A DNA stretch of 64,000 nucleotides from Fundicoccus ignavus (GTDB lineage: Bacteria > Bacillota > Bacilli > Lactobacillales > Aerococcaceae). The stretch spans positions 1-64,000 of the forward strand of contig NZ_WJQT01000008.1 of NCBI RefSeq assembly GCF_009659375.1. The letters run 5' to 3'. The notes beneath the pieces are model-generated. The model did no database searches. It worked only from the letters and a program-made list of their open reading frames with translations, and was not told where the DNA came from. This document shows, piece by piece, positions 54,195 through 63,761 of this stretch (within the stretch, counting starts at the first letter, position 1; each line of letters opens with the position of its first letter). The position numbers and the translations under genes are program-made.

Positions 54195-55226
54195 GTGAAA
54201 GTTGCAGTATTAGGGGCTGGTTCTTGGGGAACCGCCTTAGCGAAAGTATTGGCTGAAAATGACCATGAAGTTTATTTGTGGGGGCGTAATGCAAGTCAAA
54301 TCCAACAAATAAATGACACACAGATCAATCAGAAATATTTGCCTGACACAGTGCTTCCTGAAAGTATCATGGCAACGACTGATATGACAGTTGCATTGCA
54401 TGAGGCACGTATGATTTTGATCGTTGTACCAACGAGCGCAATTCGCCAAACAATGGCAAATTTAAATGATTTGCTCGTTAATGAATCGCAACCGATTATT
54501 GTACATGCGACCAAAGGTTTGGAACAAGAGACTAAATTGAGAATTAGTGAAGTCATGGAAGAGGTCTTAAAGCCAGAACTTTATGAAGCTTTAGCTGTTC
54601 TATCTGGTCCAAGTCATGCGGAAGAGGTAGCGCGTCAAGACATTACAACCGTGACAGTTGCAAGTCATTCTTTAACCGCTGCCCAAATAGTTCAAGACGT
54701 CTTCATGAATAGATACTTCCGTGTTTATACGAATACGGATGTGATTGGCGTAGAATTAGGCGCCGCATTAAAAAATATTATTGCGTTAGGTGCAGGCTTG
54801 ATTGAAGAATTGGGTTATGGTGATAATGCGAAAGCGGCGTTAATTACACGTGGCTTGGCTGAAATTAGTCGCCTTGGTGTGAGAATGGGCGCTGATCCTT
54901 TAACGTTTATTGGCTTAAGTGGTGTTGGTGATTTAATTGTAACGTGTACGAGTCCGCATTCACGAAATTGGCGTGCAGGTCGTCTGATCGCACAAGGTTT
55001 AGCTAGAGAAGAAATATTTGAGAAAGTTCAAATGGTCGTCGAAGGTATTCTGACTTGTAAGGCAGCTTATGAGCTGGCTAAGGAGCATGAGATTGAGATG
55101 CCGATTACCGAAGCGCTCTATCATCGTCTGTATGAAAATGCATCAGTAGCAGAGAGTTTAGAGGCTTTAATGATGCGCGAAGGTAAGCAAGAAGTATCTT
55201 TACAAAAGCATCTTGAACAAGAATAG
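54195..55226 (+). CDS. gpsA: Glycerol-3-phosphate dehydrogenase, NAD(P)-dependent
   Basis: GpsA makes sn-glycerol-3-phosphate from dihydroxyacetone phosphate for phospholipid synthesis. The 343-residue protein has the N-terminal Rossmann motif VLGAGSWGTALAKVLA, the catalytic Lys region in GAALKNIIALGAGLIEELGYG and SGVGDLIVTCTSPHSRNWRAG. Start GTG 54195 follows AGGAG. It closes the hprK-lgt-gpsA operon. Confidence 0.96.
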   Translation: MKVAVLGAGSWGTALAKVLAENDHEVYLWGRNASQIQQINDTQINQKYLPDTVLPESIMATTDMTVALHEARMILIVVPTSAIRQTMANLNDLLVNESQPIIVHATKGLEQETKLRISEVMEEVLKPELYEALAVLSGPSHAEEVARQDITTVTVASHSLTAAQIVQDVFMNRYFRVYTNTDVIGVELGAALKNIIALGAGLIEELGYGDNAKAALITRGLAEISRLGVRMGADPLTFIGLSGVGDLIVTCTSPHSRNWRAGRLIAQGLAREEIFEKVQMVVEGILTCKAAYELAKEHEIEMPITEALYHRLYENASVAESLEALMMREGKQEVSLQKHLEQE

Positions 55227-55254
55227 TCGAATCATTAAGTTTGATACAAGAGAC

Positions 55255-55283
55255 TAGTCAAAAGAATAATATTTTGGTATAAT
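55255..55283 (+). promoter_or_regulatory. Promoter of trxB
   Basis: TAGTCA (55255-55260), 17-bp spacer, TATAAT (55278-55283). The start codon is 37 bp on. Confidence 0.5.
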
Positions 55284-55319
55284 TATTCTAACGAACATTT
55301 GAACGAGGAGTGAAGAAGT

Positions 55320-56264
55320 TTGACAGTAGAAATAAATAAAGAACGTATTGAAGCAGATGTAGTAGTAATTGGAGCGGGACCTGGCGGTTTAACGGCAGCT
55401 TTATACGCTTCACGTGCGAATTTAAAAACGATTTTATTAGAGAAGGGTGCACCTGGTGGTGAGTTAATTAACACAGCGGACGTTGAAAACTACCCAGGTT
55501 ACTCTTTAATTGGTGGACCGGAATTAGCAACTAATATGTACGAAGGTGCGATGCGCTTTGGTGCCGAGCATGTGTACGGGGATGTAACCCATATTGAAAT
55601 TCATGGAAATGAAAGACATATCCATACAAGTGATAAAGTTTATGTTGCATCAGCAGTTGTGATTGCCACAGGTGCCTATAATCGTAAATTAGCTGTTGAA
55701 GGTGAAGAACGTTTAGCTGGACAAGGTGTTTCTTACTGTGCGGTATGTGATGGTTTCTTTTTCCGTAATAAAAACTTAGTTGTAGTAGGTGGCGGAGACT
55801 CGGCTGTTGAAGAAGGTACATATTTAACTAACTTTGCAGATAAAGTAACGATTGTTCACCGTCGTGATGAGTTACGCGCACAGAAAATTCTTCAAGATCG
55901 CGCGTTTGCCAATGAGAAAGTAGATTTCATTTGGGATACTGTGGTTGAAGAGGTTAAGGGCGAGAATGCGGTTAACGCTGTTCAATTACGTAACATCAAA
56001 ACAAATGAAGTGACAGACTTCGCAGCAGATGGTGTCTTTGTTTATGTTGGAATCGTACCAAATTCGGCAGTCGTTGCTGACTTAGGTGTGACGGATGAAG
56101 AAGGTTGGATCGTAACAAACGAGAAGATGGAAACATCTGTACCTGGTATTTATGCGGTAGGTGACGTACGTAAAACTGTTTTACGTCAAATCGCGACAGC
56201 TGTAGGTGACGGAAGTATTGCTGGCCACATGGCTTACCAATACATCGAGTCTTTAAAAGATTAA
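55320..56264 (+). CDS. trxB: Thioredoxin-disulfide reductase
   Basis: TrxB reduces thioredoxin with NADPH. The 314-residue flavoprotein has the FAD motif VIGAGPGGLTAALYAS near 16-31, the redox-active CAVC at 140-143, the NADPH motif VVVGGGDSAVEE and the C-terminal FAD contact GIYAVGDVRKTVLRQIATA. The TTG start at 55320 has GAGGAG at good spacing. It has its own promoter and terminator. Confidence 0.96.
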   Translation: MTVEINKERIEADVVVIGAGPGGLTAALYASRANLKTILLEKGAPGGELINTADVENYPGYSLIGGPELATNMYEGAMRFGAEHVYGDVTHIEIHGNERHIHTSDKVYVASAVVIATGAYNRKLAVEGEERLAGQGVSYCAVCDGFFFRNKNLVVVGGGDSAVEEGTYLTNFADKVTIVHRRDELRAQKILQDRAFANEKVDFIWDTVVEEVKGENAVNAVQLRNIKTNEVTDFAADGVFVYVGIVPNSAVVADLGVTDEEGWIVTNEKMETSVPGIYAVGDVRKTVLRQIATAVGDGSIAGHMAYQYIESLKD

Positions 56265-56274
56265 GTGTTAATAG

Positions 56275-56309
56275 CCTCGCATTCATTGAGTTGAGTGTGA
56301 GGTTTTTTT
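56275..56309 (+). terminator. Intrinsic terminator after trxB
   Basis: CCTCGCA (56275-56281) pairs with TGTGAGG (56296-56302, one G-T), followed by seven T. Confidence 0.85.
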
Positions 56310-56505
56310 GCGTACGCTCTCCTGCTTGGTTTGCCAAGACGGTGGTCGCTTTCAAAGCCTCACTGGCGTTCGTGCTTTTCCAGCTCAATCGGCTAGGCTC
56401 TGCCTAATTCGCTTTGCTCATAGTCAGAGCAAGCTGTGCCGATTGCCCTTAATACCGCTATAGGCAAATCAACCAGTTGAGCTACGCAAGATGGCTTAAA
56501 TGAAA
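56310..56505 (+). repeat. Element A, copy 13 (core complete)
   Basis: It follows the terminator T-run directly. The core CAAGACGGTGGTCGCTTTC, CAATCGGC/GCCGATTG and the apical stem GCTCTG/CAGAGC are present, as is a changed right arm. Both outer arms carry altered sequence (TTGGTTTGCCAAG on the left, CCAGTTGAGC on the right). Confidence 0.82.
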
Positions 56506-56551
56506 CGCTTGAAGAAATATGTCGAAAAATTTCTTAAGCAGTTACTGGATT

Positions 56552-57360
56552 CAGTTCAATGTTTAAACTCGCGGTTTGAGTTTGAACATTGAGTGCTTCA
56601 ATCATCAAACTCAGATTCTGAGTTAGCACATTGAACAGAAATCATCACCTGTAGGGTGATATACAATGCGTTATTTGCACTTAAATGTTCAATTTTCACC
56701 GAGATTAATTGATAAATCTGACTAAATCCAATTCAATGTTTAAACTCGCGGTTTGAGTTTGAACATTGAGTGCTTCAATCATCAAACTCAGATTTCGAGT
56801 TAGCACATTGATTAGAAATCATCACCTGTAGGGTGATGTACAATGCGTTATTTGCACTTAAATGTTCAATTTTCACCGAGATTAATTGATAAATCTGGCT
56901 AAATCCAATTCAATGTTTAAACTCGCGGTTTGAGTTTGAACATTGAGTGCTTCAATCATCAAACTCGGATTCCGAGTTAACACATTGACCAGAAATCATC
57001 ACCTGGAGGGTGATGTCCAATGCGTTATTTGCTCTTGGAAGTTAAATTTTTACCGAAATTAATTGATAAATCTGGCTAAATCTAGTTCAATGTTTAAACT
57101 CGCGGTTTGAGTTTGAACATTGAGTGCTTCAATCATCAAAATCAGATTCCGAGTTAGCACATTGACCAGAAATTATCACCTGGAGGGTGATGTCCAATGC
57201 GTTATTTGCTCTTGAAAGTTAAATTTTTACCGAAATTAATTGATAAATCTGGCTAAATCTAGTTCAATGTTTAAACTCGCGGTTTGAGTTTGAACATTGA
57301 GTGCTTCAATCATCAAAATCAGATTCTGAGTTAGCACATTGAATCAGAAACATCATTTTG
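56552..57360 (+). repeat. Tandem array of element B, 177-bp period, about 4.6 units
   Basis: The hairpin start CAATGTTTAAACTC occurs at 56557, 56734, 56911, 57088 and 57265, exactly 177 bp apart each time. Each unit has three hairpins: CAATGTTTAAACTC/GAGTTTGAACATTG, AACTC..GAGTT and TCACC..GGGTGA. Units 1 and 2 share one spacer type (GCACTTAAATGTTCAATTTT) and units 3 and 4 another (GCTCTTGRAAGTTAAATTTT). The fifth unit stops after about 90 bp. All frames carry stops, so it is non-coding. From 57361 to 57540 nothing is recognised. Confidence 0.95.
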
Positions 57361-57540
57361 ACCTGTGAAACTGTGAGTTTCTGTTGAAAATTCAATTGAC
57401 TGAATCAGTTCTGCAAGCTGCTGATAAAAATTTTTTTTAAGCGGAATAGTTGATTTGGTAGCGTTTTTGAATGGTGTGGGGGAATATTTTGGCTGAGATT
57501 TAAAGATTTAGTATGAAAATACGTAAAAATTGGTAAAAAA

Positions 57541-57549
57541 TGTTATAAT
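57541..57549 (+). promoter_or_regulatory. Extended -10 promoter of pgm
   Basis: TGTTATAAT (57541-57549) is a perfect extended -10 element, 32 bp before the start codon. No clear -35 is seen. Confidence 0.45.
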
Positions 57550-57581
57550 GAAAACGATAAATAGAAAGGTGGCGAAGAATA

Positions 57582-59303
57582 ATGGAATGGCGCGAAACTT
57601 ATGAATTATGGCAAAATTTCGAAGGTTTAGATGCAATCTTAAAAGAAGAATTAGCAAATAATAAGGATGAAGAATTATTAAAGGATTCCTTTGGGGCTAG
57701 CTTGAGCTTTGGTACAGCTGGAATGCGTGGTGTATTGGGTGCAGGACCAAACCGCATGAATATTTATACAGTTAGACAAGCAACAGAAGGTTTAGCTACT
57801 TTAATAGAGCAAAGTGGAGAGGAAGCGAAGCGTCGTGGCGTTGCGATTGCTTACGACTCTAGACATTATTCGCCAGAGTTTGCGATGGAAGCTGCGATGG
57901 TATTAGGTAAACATAACATCAAGAGTTATGTGTATGAAAGTTTAAGACCGACTCCGGTATTATCGTTTGCAGTTAGACATTTGAATGCTTTTGCAGGAAT
58001 TATGATTACAGCGAGTCACAACCCCGCTGAGTATAATGGTTATAAAGTTTATGGTGCAGATGGTGGGCAAATGCCGCCAGAGGATGCAGATAACTTAACG
58101 AAATTTGTAAGAGCTGTTGAAAATCCATTAACAGTTGAGGTTGGAGATAAGACGGAATTATTAGGTAATGGGACGATCGATATTATTGGCGACCGCGTCG
58201 ATGAGGCTTATTTAGAAGAAATCAAGGCTGTTACGGTAGATCAAGCGTTGGTTAACGAAATGAGCGATAAAGTGAACATCGTCTTCACACCTTTACATGG
58301 AACAGGTATGTATTTAGGGATGAAAGCTTTAGAACAAGCTGGTTTCAAATCTGTTCACGTTGTGGAAGAGCAAGCAAAAGCTGACGGTGATTTCCCAACA
58401 GTTGCTTCTCCAAACCCTGAATCGGAAGAAGCCTTTGATTTAGCAGAACAACTAGCTCGTTCAGTTGAAGCGGACATCTTGTTAGCAACCGATCCGGATG
58501 CTGACCGTTTAGGTGCAATGATCCGTACGGCTTCCGGTGATTATCAGTTATTAACAGGGAACCAAATTGCGTCAATTATGTTGGACTATATTCTAAATGC
58601 ACGTCAAGCGCAAGGCGACTTGCCAGCGAATGGTGTAGCGATTAAATCAATGGTTTCAACGAACTTGGCTGATGCAATTGTTCAAAGTTATGGCTTAGAA
58701 ATGGTTGAAGTGTTAACTGGTTTCAAATTTATCGCTGAGAAAATTCAACAGTACGAAGAAACTGGCGCTCACACATTCCTAATGGGCTTCGAAGAAAGTT
58801 ACGGTTACTTAATCAAGCCATTTGTTCGTGACAAAGATGCCATTCAAGCGTTGGTTGTCTTAGCTGAATTGACAGCTTATCACAAGAAACACGGCCGTAC
58901 TTTAGGTGATGCTTTACAAGCAATGTATGATAAATATGGTTATTTCTACGAGAAGACCATTTCACTATCATTCCCAGGTTTATCTGGTGCGGAACAAATG
59001 AAACAAATCATGCATACAATCCGTACAGAAGGTATCGCAGACATGGGTGGTTTGAAAGTTGAGACAGCTGCAGACTACTTAGCAGGGAGCTTAACTTATG
59101 CGGATGGTAAAGAGAGTAAATTAACTTACCCAAGCTCGGATGCTTTGAAATATGTCTTAGAAGACGGTAGCTGGGTTGCTTTTAGACCAAGTGGCACGGA
59201 GCCTAAGATTAAACTTTACTTAGGGGTTCAAGGTGAATCGCAAGCTGAAGTTGAAGCAAAGGCAACGAAAATTGAAGCAGATATCCGCAACTTAACTAAA
59301 TAA
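57582..59303 (+). CDS. pgcA: Alpha-phosphoglucomutase (PgcA type)
   Basis: The enzyme interconverts glucose-6-phosphate and glucose-1-phosphate (and perhaps mannose phosphates), feeding UDP-glucose for glycolipids and wall polymers. The 573-residue length fits the PgcA form. The phosphoserine loop MITASHNPAEYNGYK has Ser145, the metal loop is ATDPDADRLG, the sugar loop is GFEESYGYL and the phosphate-binding FRPSGTEPKIKLY is near the end. Start ATG 57582 follows AAAGGTGG. It is a single-gene unit behind the element B array. Confidence 0.94.
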   Translation: MEWRETYELWQNFEGLDAILKEELANNKDEELLKDSFGASLSFGTAGMRGVLGAGPNRMNIYTVRQATEGLATLIEQSGEEAKRRGVAIAYDSRHYSPEFAMEAAMVLGKHNIKSYVYESLRPTPVLSFAVRHLNAFAGIMITASHNPAEYNGYKVYGADGGQMPPEDADNLTKFVRAVENPLTVEVGDKTELLGNGTIDIIGDRVDEAYLEEIKAVTVDQALVNEMSDKVNIVFTPLHGTGMYLGMKALEQAGFKSVHVVEEQAKADGDFPTVASPNPESEEAFDLAEQLARSVEADILLATDPDADRLGAMIRTASGDYQLLTGNQIASIMLDYILNARQAQGDLPANGVAIKSMVSTNLADAIVQSYGLEMVEVLTGFKFIAEKIQQYEETGAHTFLMGFEESYGYLIKPFVRDKDAIQALVVLAELTAYHKKHGRTLGDALQAMYDKYGYFYEKTISLSFPGLSGAEQMKQIMHTIRTEGIADMGGLKVETAADYLAGSLTYADGKESKLTYPSSDALKYVLEDGSWVAFRPSGTEPKIKLYLGVQGESQAEVEAKATKIEADIRNLTK

Positions 59304-59316
59304 TTTAGAGAATATT

Positions 59317-59358
59317 AAACTCAGTCAGATTGCTTACAGCGAGTGACTGAGTTTTTTT
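59317..59358 (+). terminator. Intrinsic terminator after pgcA
   Basis: AAACTCAGTCA (59317-59327) is exactly complementary to TGACTGAGTTT (59344-59354), followed by T. Confidence 0.93.
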
Positions 59359-59505
59359 GCGATTAAAGAACAATCCTTAGCCAAAATACTATTCAAGATA
59401 ATCGTCATATAATAGTATTAATATCTAAAGCTTGGAGTAATGAATTAATAGGATAAGATGTGGTATACTGAGACTACAGAAATTATCAGAAACGAGGCGA
59501 ATAAG

Positions 59506-60393
59506 ATGTCAGATACTTTAGAATTAGTCATTATTACAGGAATGAGTGGGGCTGGTAAAACAGTAGCGGTCCAAAGTTTTGAGGACCTAGGTTTTTACTG
59601 TATTGATAATATGCCACCAACCTTATTGCCAACGTTCTGGGAGTTAGTGAAGGAATCAGGGAAAATTACGAAAATCGCCCTGGTAATTGACTTGCGTACT
59701 CGTGACTTCTTTAATGAATTAGAGAATATTATTGGAACTCTAGATAATACACAATTTATTACGACACGTGTTTTATTCCTCGAAGCGAGTGATGAAGCAC
59801 TAGTGTCGCGTTACAAAGAATCAAGACGTAGTCATCCTTTAGCTAATGAAGGACGTGTATTAGAAGGTATCCAAAAAGAACGTGCTTTACTACATGATTT
59901 AAGAACGCGTGCACAAATTGTTGTCGACACGACCGATAAAACACCGAGAGAGTTACGTACATTTATTACGCAACAATTCTCTTCTATTGAACATAATACC
60001 TTCCATATCGAAGTTGTTTCATTTGGTTTTAAATATGGTGCGCCCATCGATGCAGATGTGATGATGGATGTGCGCTTCTTGCCGAATCCTCATTATGTGC
60101 CAGAATTAAGACCGCAAACAGGTCAAGATCCAGAAGTGTATGAGTATGTCATGAAACAACCTGAAACGGAAGAGTTTTATACGAAATTTATTGATTTAAT
60201 TGAGTACTGTTTACCAGGCTATAAACGCGAAGGTAAATCGAGCGTTACGATTGCGATTGGCTGTACAGGAGGCCAACACCGTTCTGTCGCATTGGCTGAA
60301 AGAATTACAACTCGCTTAAGAAGTGATCAATATACGGTGAATGTCTCTCACCGTGATCAACATAAACGAAAAGAGTCTACAACACGCTCATGA
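59506..60393 (+). CDS. rapZ: RNase adapter / nucleotide-binding protein RapZ (YvcJ)
   Basis: RapZ (YvcJ) binds nucleotides and, in enteric bacteria, senses GlcN-6-phosphate to control GlmS; its role in Gram-positives is less clear. The 295-residue protein has Walker A GMSGAGKT near 12-19, YCIDNMPP, and the C-terminal domain [18 protein letters not shown] place the start at ATG 59506 behind ACGAGGCG; the reading frame is open back to an ATG at 59458, but that stretch contains a TATACT promoter-like box (59464-59469). It overlaps yvcK by 4 bp. Confidence 0.93.
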   Translation: MSDTLELVIITGMSGAGKTVAVQSFEDLGFYCIDNMPPTLLPTFWELVKESGKITKIALVIDLRTRDFFNELENIIGTLDNTQFITTRVLFLEASDEALVSRYKESRRSHPLANEGRVLEGIQKERALLHDLRTRAQIVVDTTDKTPRELRTFITQQFSSIEHNTFHIEVVSFGFKYGAPIDADVMMDVRFLPNPHYVPELRPQTGQDPEVYEYVMKQPETEEFYTKFIDLIEYCLPGYKREGKSSVTIAIGCTGGQHRSVALAERITTRLRSDQYTVNVSHRDQHKRKESTTRS

Positions 60394-61421
60394 TGGAAGA
60401 GAATCTACCTAAAAGCCGCTACAATGTAGCGGTAATCGGTGGTGGAACAGGTTTACCTGTTATTTTAAAGGGCTTAAAAAAACTAGATGCCAATATCTCG
60501 GCTGTAATCACAGTTGCTGATGATGGTGGCAGCAGCGGCGCCATTAGAGACTATATTAATGTTGTGCCTCCTGGTGATATACGAAATTGTATGTGTGCCC
60601 TTTCGGATGCTGATCCGACTTTAATTGAGCTATTTCAATATCGTTTTAATACGGATGATGATTTTCTTGCTGGCCATGCGATAGGGAATCTCCTAATTGC
60701 TGCGTTGAAAGAAATGAAAGGTTCCATGAGTGAAGCAATCGATTTTTTATCACGCTTTATGAAAATAAGAGGCCAAATTTTACCAGCTGCTCCAGAAGCG
60801 TTAGTGTTGAATGCCTTGTTTGAAGATGGAACAATTGCGATTGGTGAATCAAAAATTGCCCATCACCGTAAGAAAATTCAAGAAGTCATTGTGACCACAA
60901 CTTCAGGAGACGAAGCGGTTAAAGCGTCACCGCGTGTGGTGGATGCAATTCTTGAAGCGGATTTAATAGTTCTTGGTCCAGGTAGCTTATATACAAGTAT
61001 TCTGCCTAACTTAATGGTTAAAGAAATTGGTGAGGCGCTCTTGAAGACAGATGCAGAGGTTGTCTATATTTGTAATATTATGACGCAGTTGGGTGAGACA
61101 GAAAACTTTACAGATTCTGATCACGTTGAAGTACTGCATCAACATTTAGGTGCTTGCTTTGTCGATACAGTCTTAGTGAATACGACTGAAGTACCGCGAG
61201 ATTATATTCTGACACAACCTAATGAAGAGTATTTATTACAAGTAAAACATGATTTTAAAGGCTTAAGAAATGCGGGTTGTCGCGTAATTTCAAGTGAATT
61301 TTTAAGCATGAAACAGGGTGGTGCTTATCATGATACAGATCGTGTGGTGGAAGAATTAGGACATATTCTTAACACTACTAAACTGCATCGTAAGAATGCC
61401 TCTGATGTGAATGTTTATTAA
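60390..61421 (+). CDS. yvcK: YvcK/MgfK (gluconeogenesis factor, CofD-like)
   Basis: YvcK binds UDP-sugars and is needed for normal cell shape and growth on gluconeogenic carbon in Bacillus. The 343-residue protein has the CofD-like fold with [46 protein letters not shown] and the later [15 protein letters not shown]. The ATG overlaps the rapZ stop. whiA starts 18 bp after its stop, giving the conserved rapZ-yvcK-whiA cluster. Confidence 0.95.
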   Translation: MMEENLPKSRYNVAVIGGGTGLPVILKGLKKLDANISAVITVADDGGSSGAIRDYINVVPPGDIRNCMCALSDADPTLIELFQYRFNTDDDFLAGHAIGNLLIAALKEMKGSMSEAIDFLSRFMKIRGQILPAAPEALVLNALFEDGTIAIGESKIAHHRKKIQEVIVTTTSGDEAVKASPRVVDAILEADLIVLGPGSLYTSILPNLMVKEIGEALLKTDAEVVYICNIMTQLGETENFTDSDHVEVLHQHLGACFVDTVLVNTTEVPRDYILTQPNEEYLLQVKHDFKGLRNAGCRVISSEFLSMKQGGAYHDTDRVVEELGHILNTTKLHRKNASDVNVY

Positions 61422-61439
61422 AAATAGGAGGTGACGTTG

Positions 61440-62375
61440 GTGACTTTTGCTTCTGACGTCAAAAAAGAATGCACGCTTTTAGAAGTGCACATAGAACATG
61501 CTAAAGCCGAACTAGCTGCCCTTATTCGTATGAATGGGGCTGTTAGTTTGTATCAACAACGATTTATACTGAATGTGCAAAGTGAAAATGCTGCGATTGC
61601 GCGTCGTATTTATAGTTTATTGAAGGATCATTATAAGATAGAAGGCGAACTCATTGTCCGCCGCAAGATGAAGTTGAAAAAAAATAATGTCTATATAGTT
61701 CGTTGTCGTCAAGGGGTGCGCGAATTATTGTTGGATTTGGATATTTTTGATGGTTTGTCGATCATCACAAATGTTTCAAAAGAAATTATGCAAGATAATC
61801 AGAAAAAACGCTCATATTTAAGAGGAGCTTTCTTAGCGGGGGGATCGGTGAATAATCCGGAAGCTAGCAGCTATCACTTAGAAATCTATTCGAACTACGA
61901 AAATCATAATGACGACTTGTGTCAGATTATGAATGATTTTGATTTGAATGCTAAGACAGTGGTACGTCGTAATGGTTTTATTACGTACATTAAAGAAGCG
62001 GAGAAAATATCTGAATTTCTAGCGGTTGTTGGCGCTAACCGTGCAATGTTGAAATTTGAAGATATTCGAATTGTGCGCGATATGCGTAACTCAGTCAATC
62101 GCTTGGTAAATATGGAGAATGCCAATTTAAACAAAACCATTGATGCGGCTCAACGTCAATTAGAGGCAATACGGTTGATTGAAGCGACCCATGGATTAGC
62201 AGTGTTACCAGAGAAGTTACAGGTGATGGCACGTTTCCGTTTGGAGAATCCTGATTTAAGCTTAAAGGAGTTAGGCGAACAAGTGCCTGGCGGACCGATT
62301 TCGAAATCGGGTGTTAATCATCGTCTAAGAAAAATAGTGGAAACAGCGGAGCGAATTTCTGAAGGAGATTCTTAA
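61440..62375 (+). CDS. whiA: WhiA DNA-binding protein
   Basis: WhiA is a DNA-binding protein with a homing-endonuclease-like N-terminal domain (about 1-210; [17 protein letters not shown]) and a C-terminal helix-turn-helix ([20 protein letters not shown]). In Firmicutes it influences division and nucleoid organisation. I take GTG 61440 as the start, giving [10 protein letters not shown] as in homologues; the GTG at 61431 lies inside the ribosome site AGGAGG (61427-61432). It is the last gene of the rapZ-yvcK-whiA cluster. Confidence 0.95.
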   Translation: MTFASDVKKECTLLEVHIEHAKAELAALIRMNGAVSLYQQRFILNVQSENAAIARRIYSLLKDHYKIEGELIVRRKMKLKKNNVYIVRCRQGVRELLLDLDIFDGLSIITNVSKEIMQDNQKKRSYLRGAFLAGGSVNNPEASSYHLEIYSNYENHNDDLCQIMNDFDLNAKTVVRRNGFITYIKEAEKISEFLAVVGANRAMLKFEDIRIVRDMRNSVNRLVNMENANLNKTIDAAQRQLEAIRLIEATHGLAVLPEKLQVMARFRLENPDLSLKELGEQVPGGPISKSGVNHRLRKIVETAERISEGDS

Positions 62376-62397
62376 TTTTTTGTTAAGAATTAATTTT
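62368..62397 (+). terminator. Intrinsic terminator overlapping the whiA stop
   Basis: ATTCTTAA (62368-62375, containing the stop) pairs with TTAAGAAT (62383-62390), followed by TAATTTTT. Confidence 0.6.
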
Positions 62398-62460
62398 TGA
62401 CACATTTTTTCGACCTTTTTTACGTATTTAATAGTAGTACAAAAAAAGGAGTGGAAAACT

Positions 62461-62865
62461 ATGAATCAAGCTGTTTTCGTTGGTCGTTTATGTCGGGATA
62501 TGTCATTGCGGAAAATTGGTGAAGATCATCGGGTCTTAAATAATACAATTGCGATTAATCGGCCACATCGTGATCGTAATGGCGAAACAGTGACGGATTA
62601 TATTCCGATTGTTGTGTGGGACCATTTAGCCGATTTACTGCATAATAACGTTCAGAAAGGCTCTCAAATTAGTGTTTCTGGTCTTATGCAAAGTCGTAAT
62701 TATGTAAACAAGGAAGGCTTAACTGTTTATGTAGTTGAATGTTTAGTAACTGAAGTGACATTAATTGACCGCAAGAATAAGGTGACTGAGGACAAAACTG
62801 TAGCAGGCACTAAACCTTCTCCAACTGAGGTGGCAACTCAAGCCCATGCCGTAACGAGCGCCTAA
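62461..62865 (+). CDS. Short single-stranded DNA-binding protein (SsbB-like)
   Basis: The 134-residue protein has one OB-fold (residues 1-103; NQAVFVGRLCRDMSLRKIG, IAINRPHRD, DYIPIVVWDHLADLL, KGSQISVSGLMQSRNYVNKEG). The tail is short and Thr/Ala-rich and ends VTSA; the acidic DDDIPF-type tip that replicative SSB uses for partners is missing. This suits the SsbB/YwpH type linked to natural transformation. comFA and comFC elsewhere in the window fit that idea. The ATG at 62461 follows AAAGGAG. It is a single-gene unit with TTGACA at 62397-62402 as a possible -35. Confidence 0.85.
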   Translation: MNQAVFVGRLCRDMSLRKIGEDHRVLNNTIAINRPHRDRNGETVTDYIPIVVWDHLADLLHNNVQKGSQISVSGLMQSRNYVNKEGLTVYVVECLVTEVTLIDRKNKVTEDKTVAGTKPSPTEVATQAHAVTSA

Positions 62866-62880
62866 ATTTATCGACTAACG

Positions 62881-62922
62881 AACAACGATTTTCTGCAGAC
62901 CAAGCAGGAAATCGTTGTTTTT
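62881..62922 (+). terminator. Intrinsic terminator after ssb
   Basis: AACAACGATTTTCTGC (62881-62896) pairs with GCAGGAAATCGTTGTT (62904-62919), with one mismatch, followed by T. Confidence 0.92.
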
Positions 62923-63047
62923 GTCTTGGAATAAGATTTTTGGTCGTATTTTGACCATAGTTTATTCAATCTTTTTGAGTGTGATTATTGTATAATAGGG
63001 ATGTAGCTGTCTATTAGGACAGAACTGTTAAATGAGGAGGTATTTCG

Positions 63048-63761
63048 ATGAGAATTTTAATGATTGAAGATAATGAGTCTGTATGTGAAATGATGTCGAT
63101 GTTTTTCGAAAAAGAAGAGTTTGAGGCAGCTTTTCATCATGATGGGGCTGAAGGTTTCGAGGCTTATAAGGCATCACCTGCTGAATGGGATATTGTCGTT
63201 TTAGATTTGAATTTACCATCAATGGATGGGATGACAATTTGTCGAAAAATGCGTGAAATATCAAAGGAAACGCCTATTATTATGTTAACAGCCCAAGACT
63301 CAGAAAGTGATCAAGTGATTGGTTTAGAAATGGGTGCCGACGATTATGTGACGAAACCATTTAGTCCGCTAACTTTATTGGCTCGTATGAAAGCCTTACA
63401 TCGTCGTGCGCAAATTGTGCCAACGGAAGTAGAAGTGGATGCGGATGCTGCTTTCAATGTAGAAGCGGGTACGGTGAAAATTAATACCGTTACACGTGAA
63501 GCTTACTATCAAAATCAAGCAATTGAGAATTTGACGCCCAAAGAATTTGATTTATTAGTCATGTTTGCTAAAAATCCGAAACGAGTTTTTAGCCGTGATC
63601 AACTATTAAAGAGTATTTGGGAAGATCCATTTTATGGAGATGAGCGAACCGTTGATGCGCATATTAAGAAATTACGTCAGAAAATTGAAGTGGTTGGTCC
63701 ACAGTTAATTCAAACTGTTTGGGGTGTCGGTTATAAATTTGAGGATCCAGGTGAAAGTTAA
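63048..63761 (+). CDS. OmpR-family response regulator
   Basis: The 237-residue regulator has a receiver domain with acceptor Asp53 (IVVLDLNLPS), Lys in YVTKPFSP, and a winged helix (about 140-235; LTPKEFDLLVMFAKNPKRVF, RTVDAHIKKLRQKI, TVWGVGYKFEDPG). The linker is Val/Glu/Asp-rich. The kinase gene overlaps the stop by one base (TAATG). The signal sensed and the targets cannot be told. It is not an obvious WalR, since WalR has a different conserved N-terminus. Confidence 0.9.
   Translation: MRILMIEDNESVCEMMSMFFEKEEFEAAFHHDGAEGFEAYKASPAEWDIVVLDLNLPSMDGMTICRKMREISKETPIIMLTAQDSESDQVIGLEMGADDYVTKPFSPLTLLARMKALHRRAQIVPTEVEVDADAAFNVEAGTVKINTVTREAYYQNQAIENLTPKEFDLLVMFAKNPKRVFSRDQLLKSIWEDPFYGDERTVDAHIKKLRQKIEVVGPQLIQTVWGVGYKFEDPGES

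Noticed and set aside
55996-56388. 130-codon open frame on the minus strand
   Set aside because: It is antisense to trxB and runs on into element A copy 13; it has no family resemblance or ribosome site. Other long antisense frames (966-1391, 29750-30157, 45382-45843, 34375-34779, 5433-5621) are likewise shadows of real genes.
56552-57360. Possible CRISPR array
   Set aside because: The whole 177-bp unit repeats, including the spacers, which fall into two near-identical types. There are no short direct repeats with unique spacers and no cas genes.
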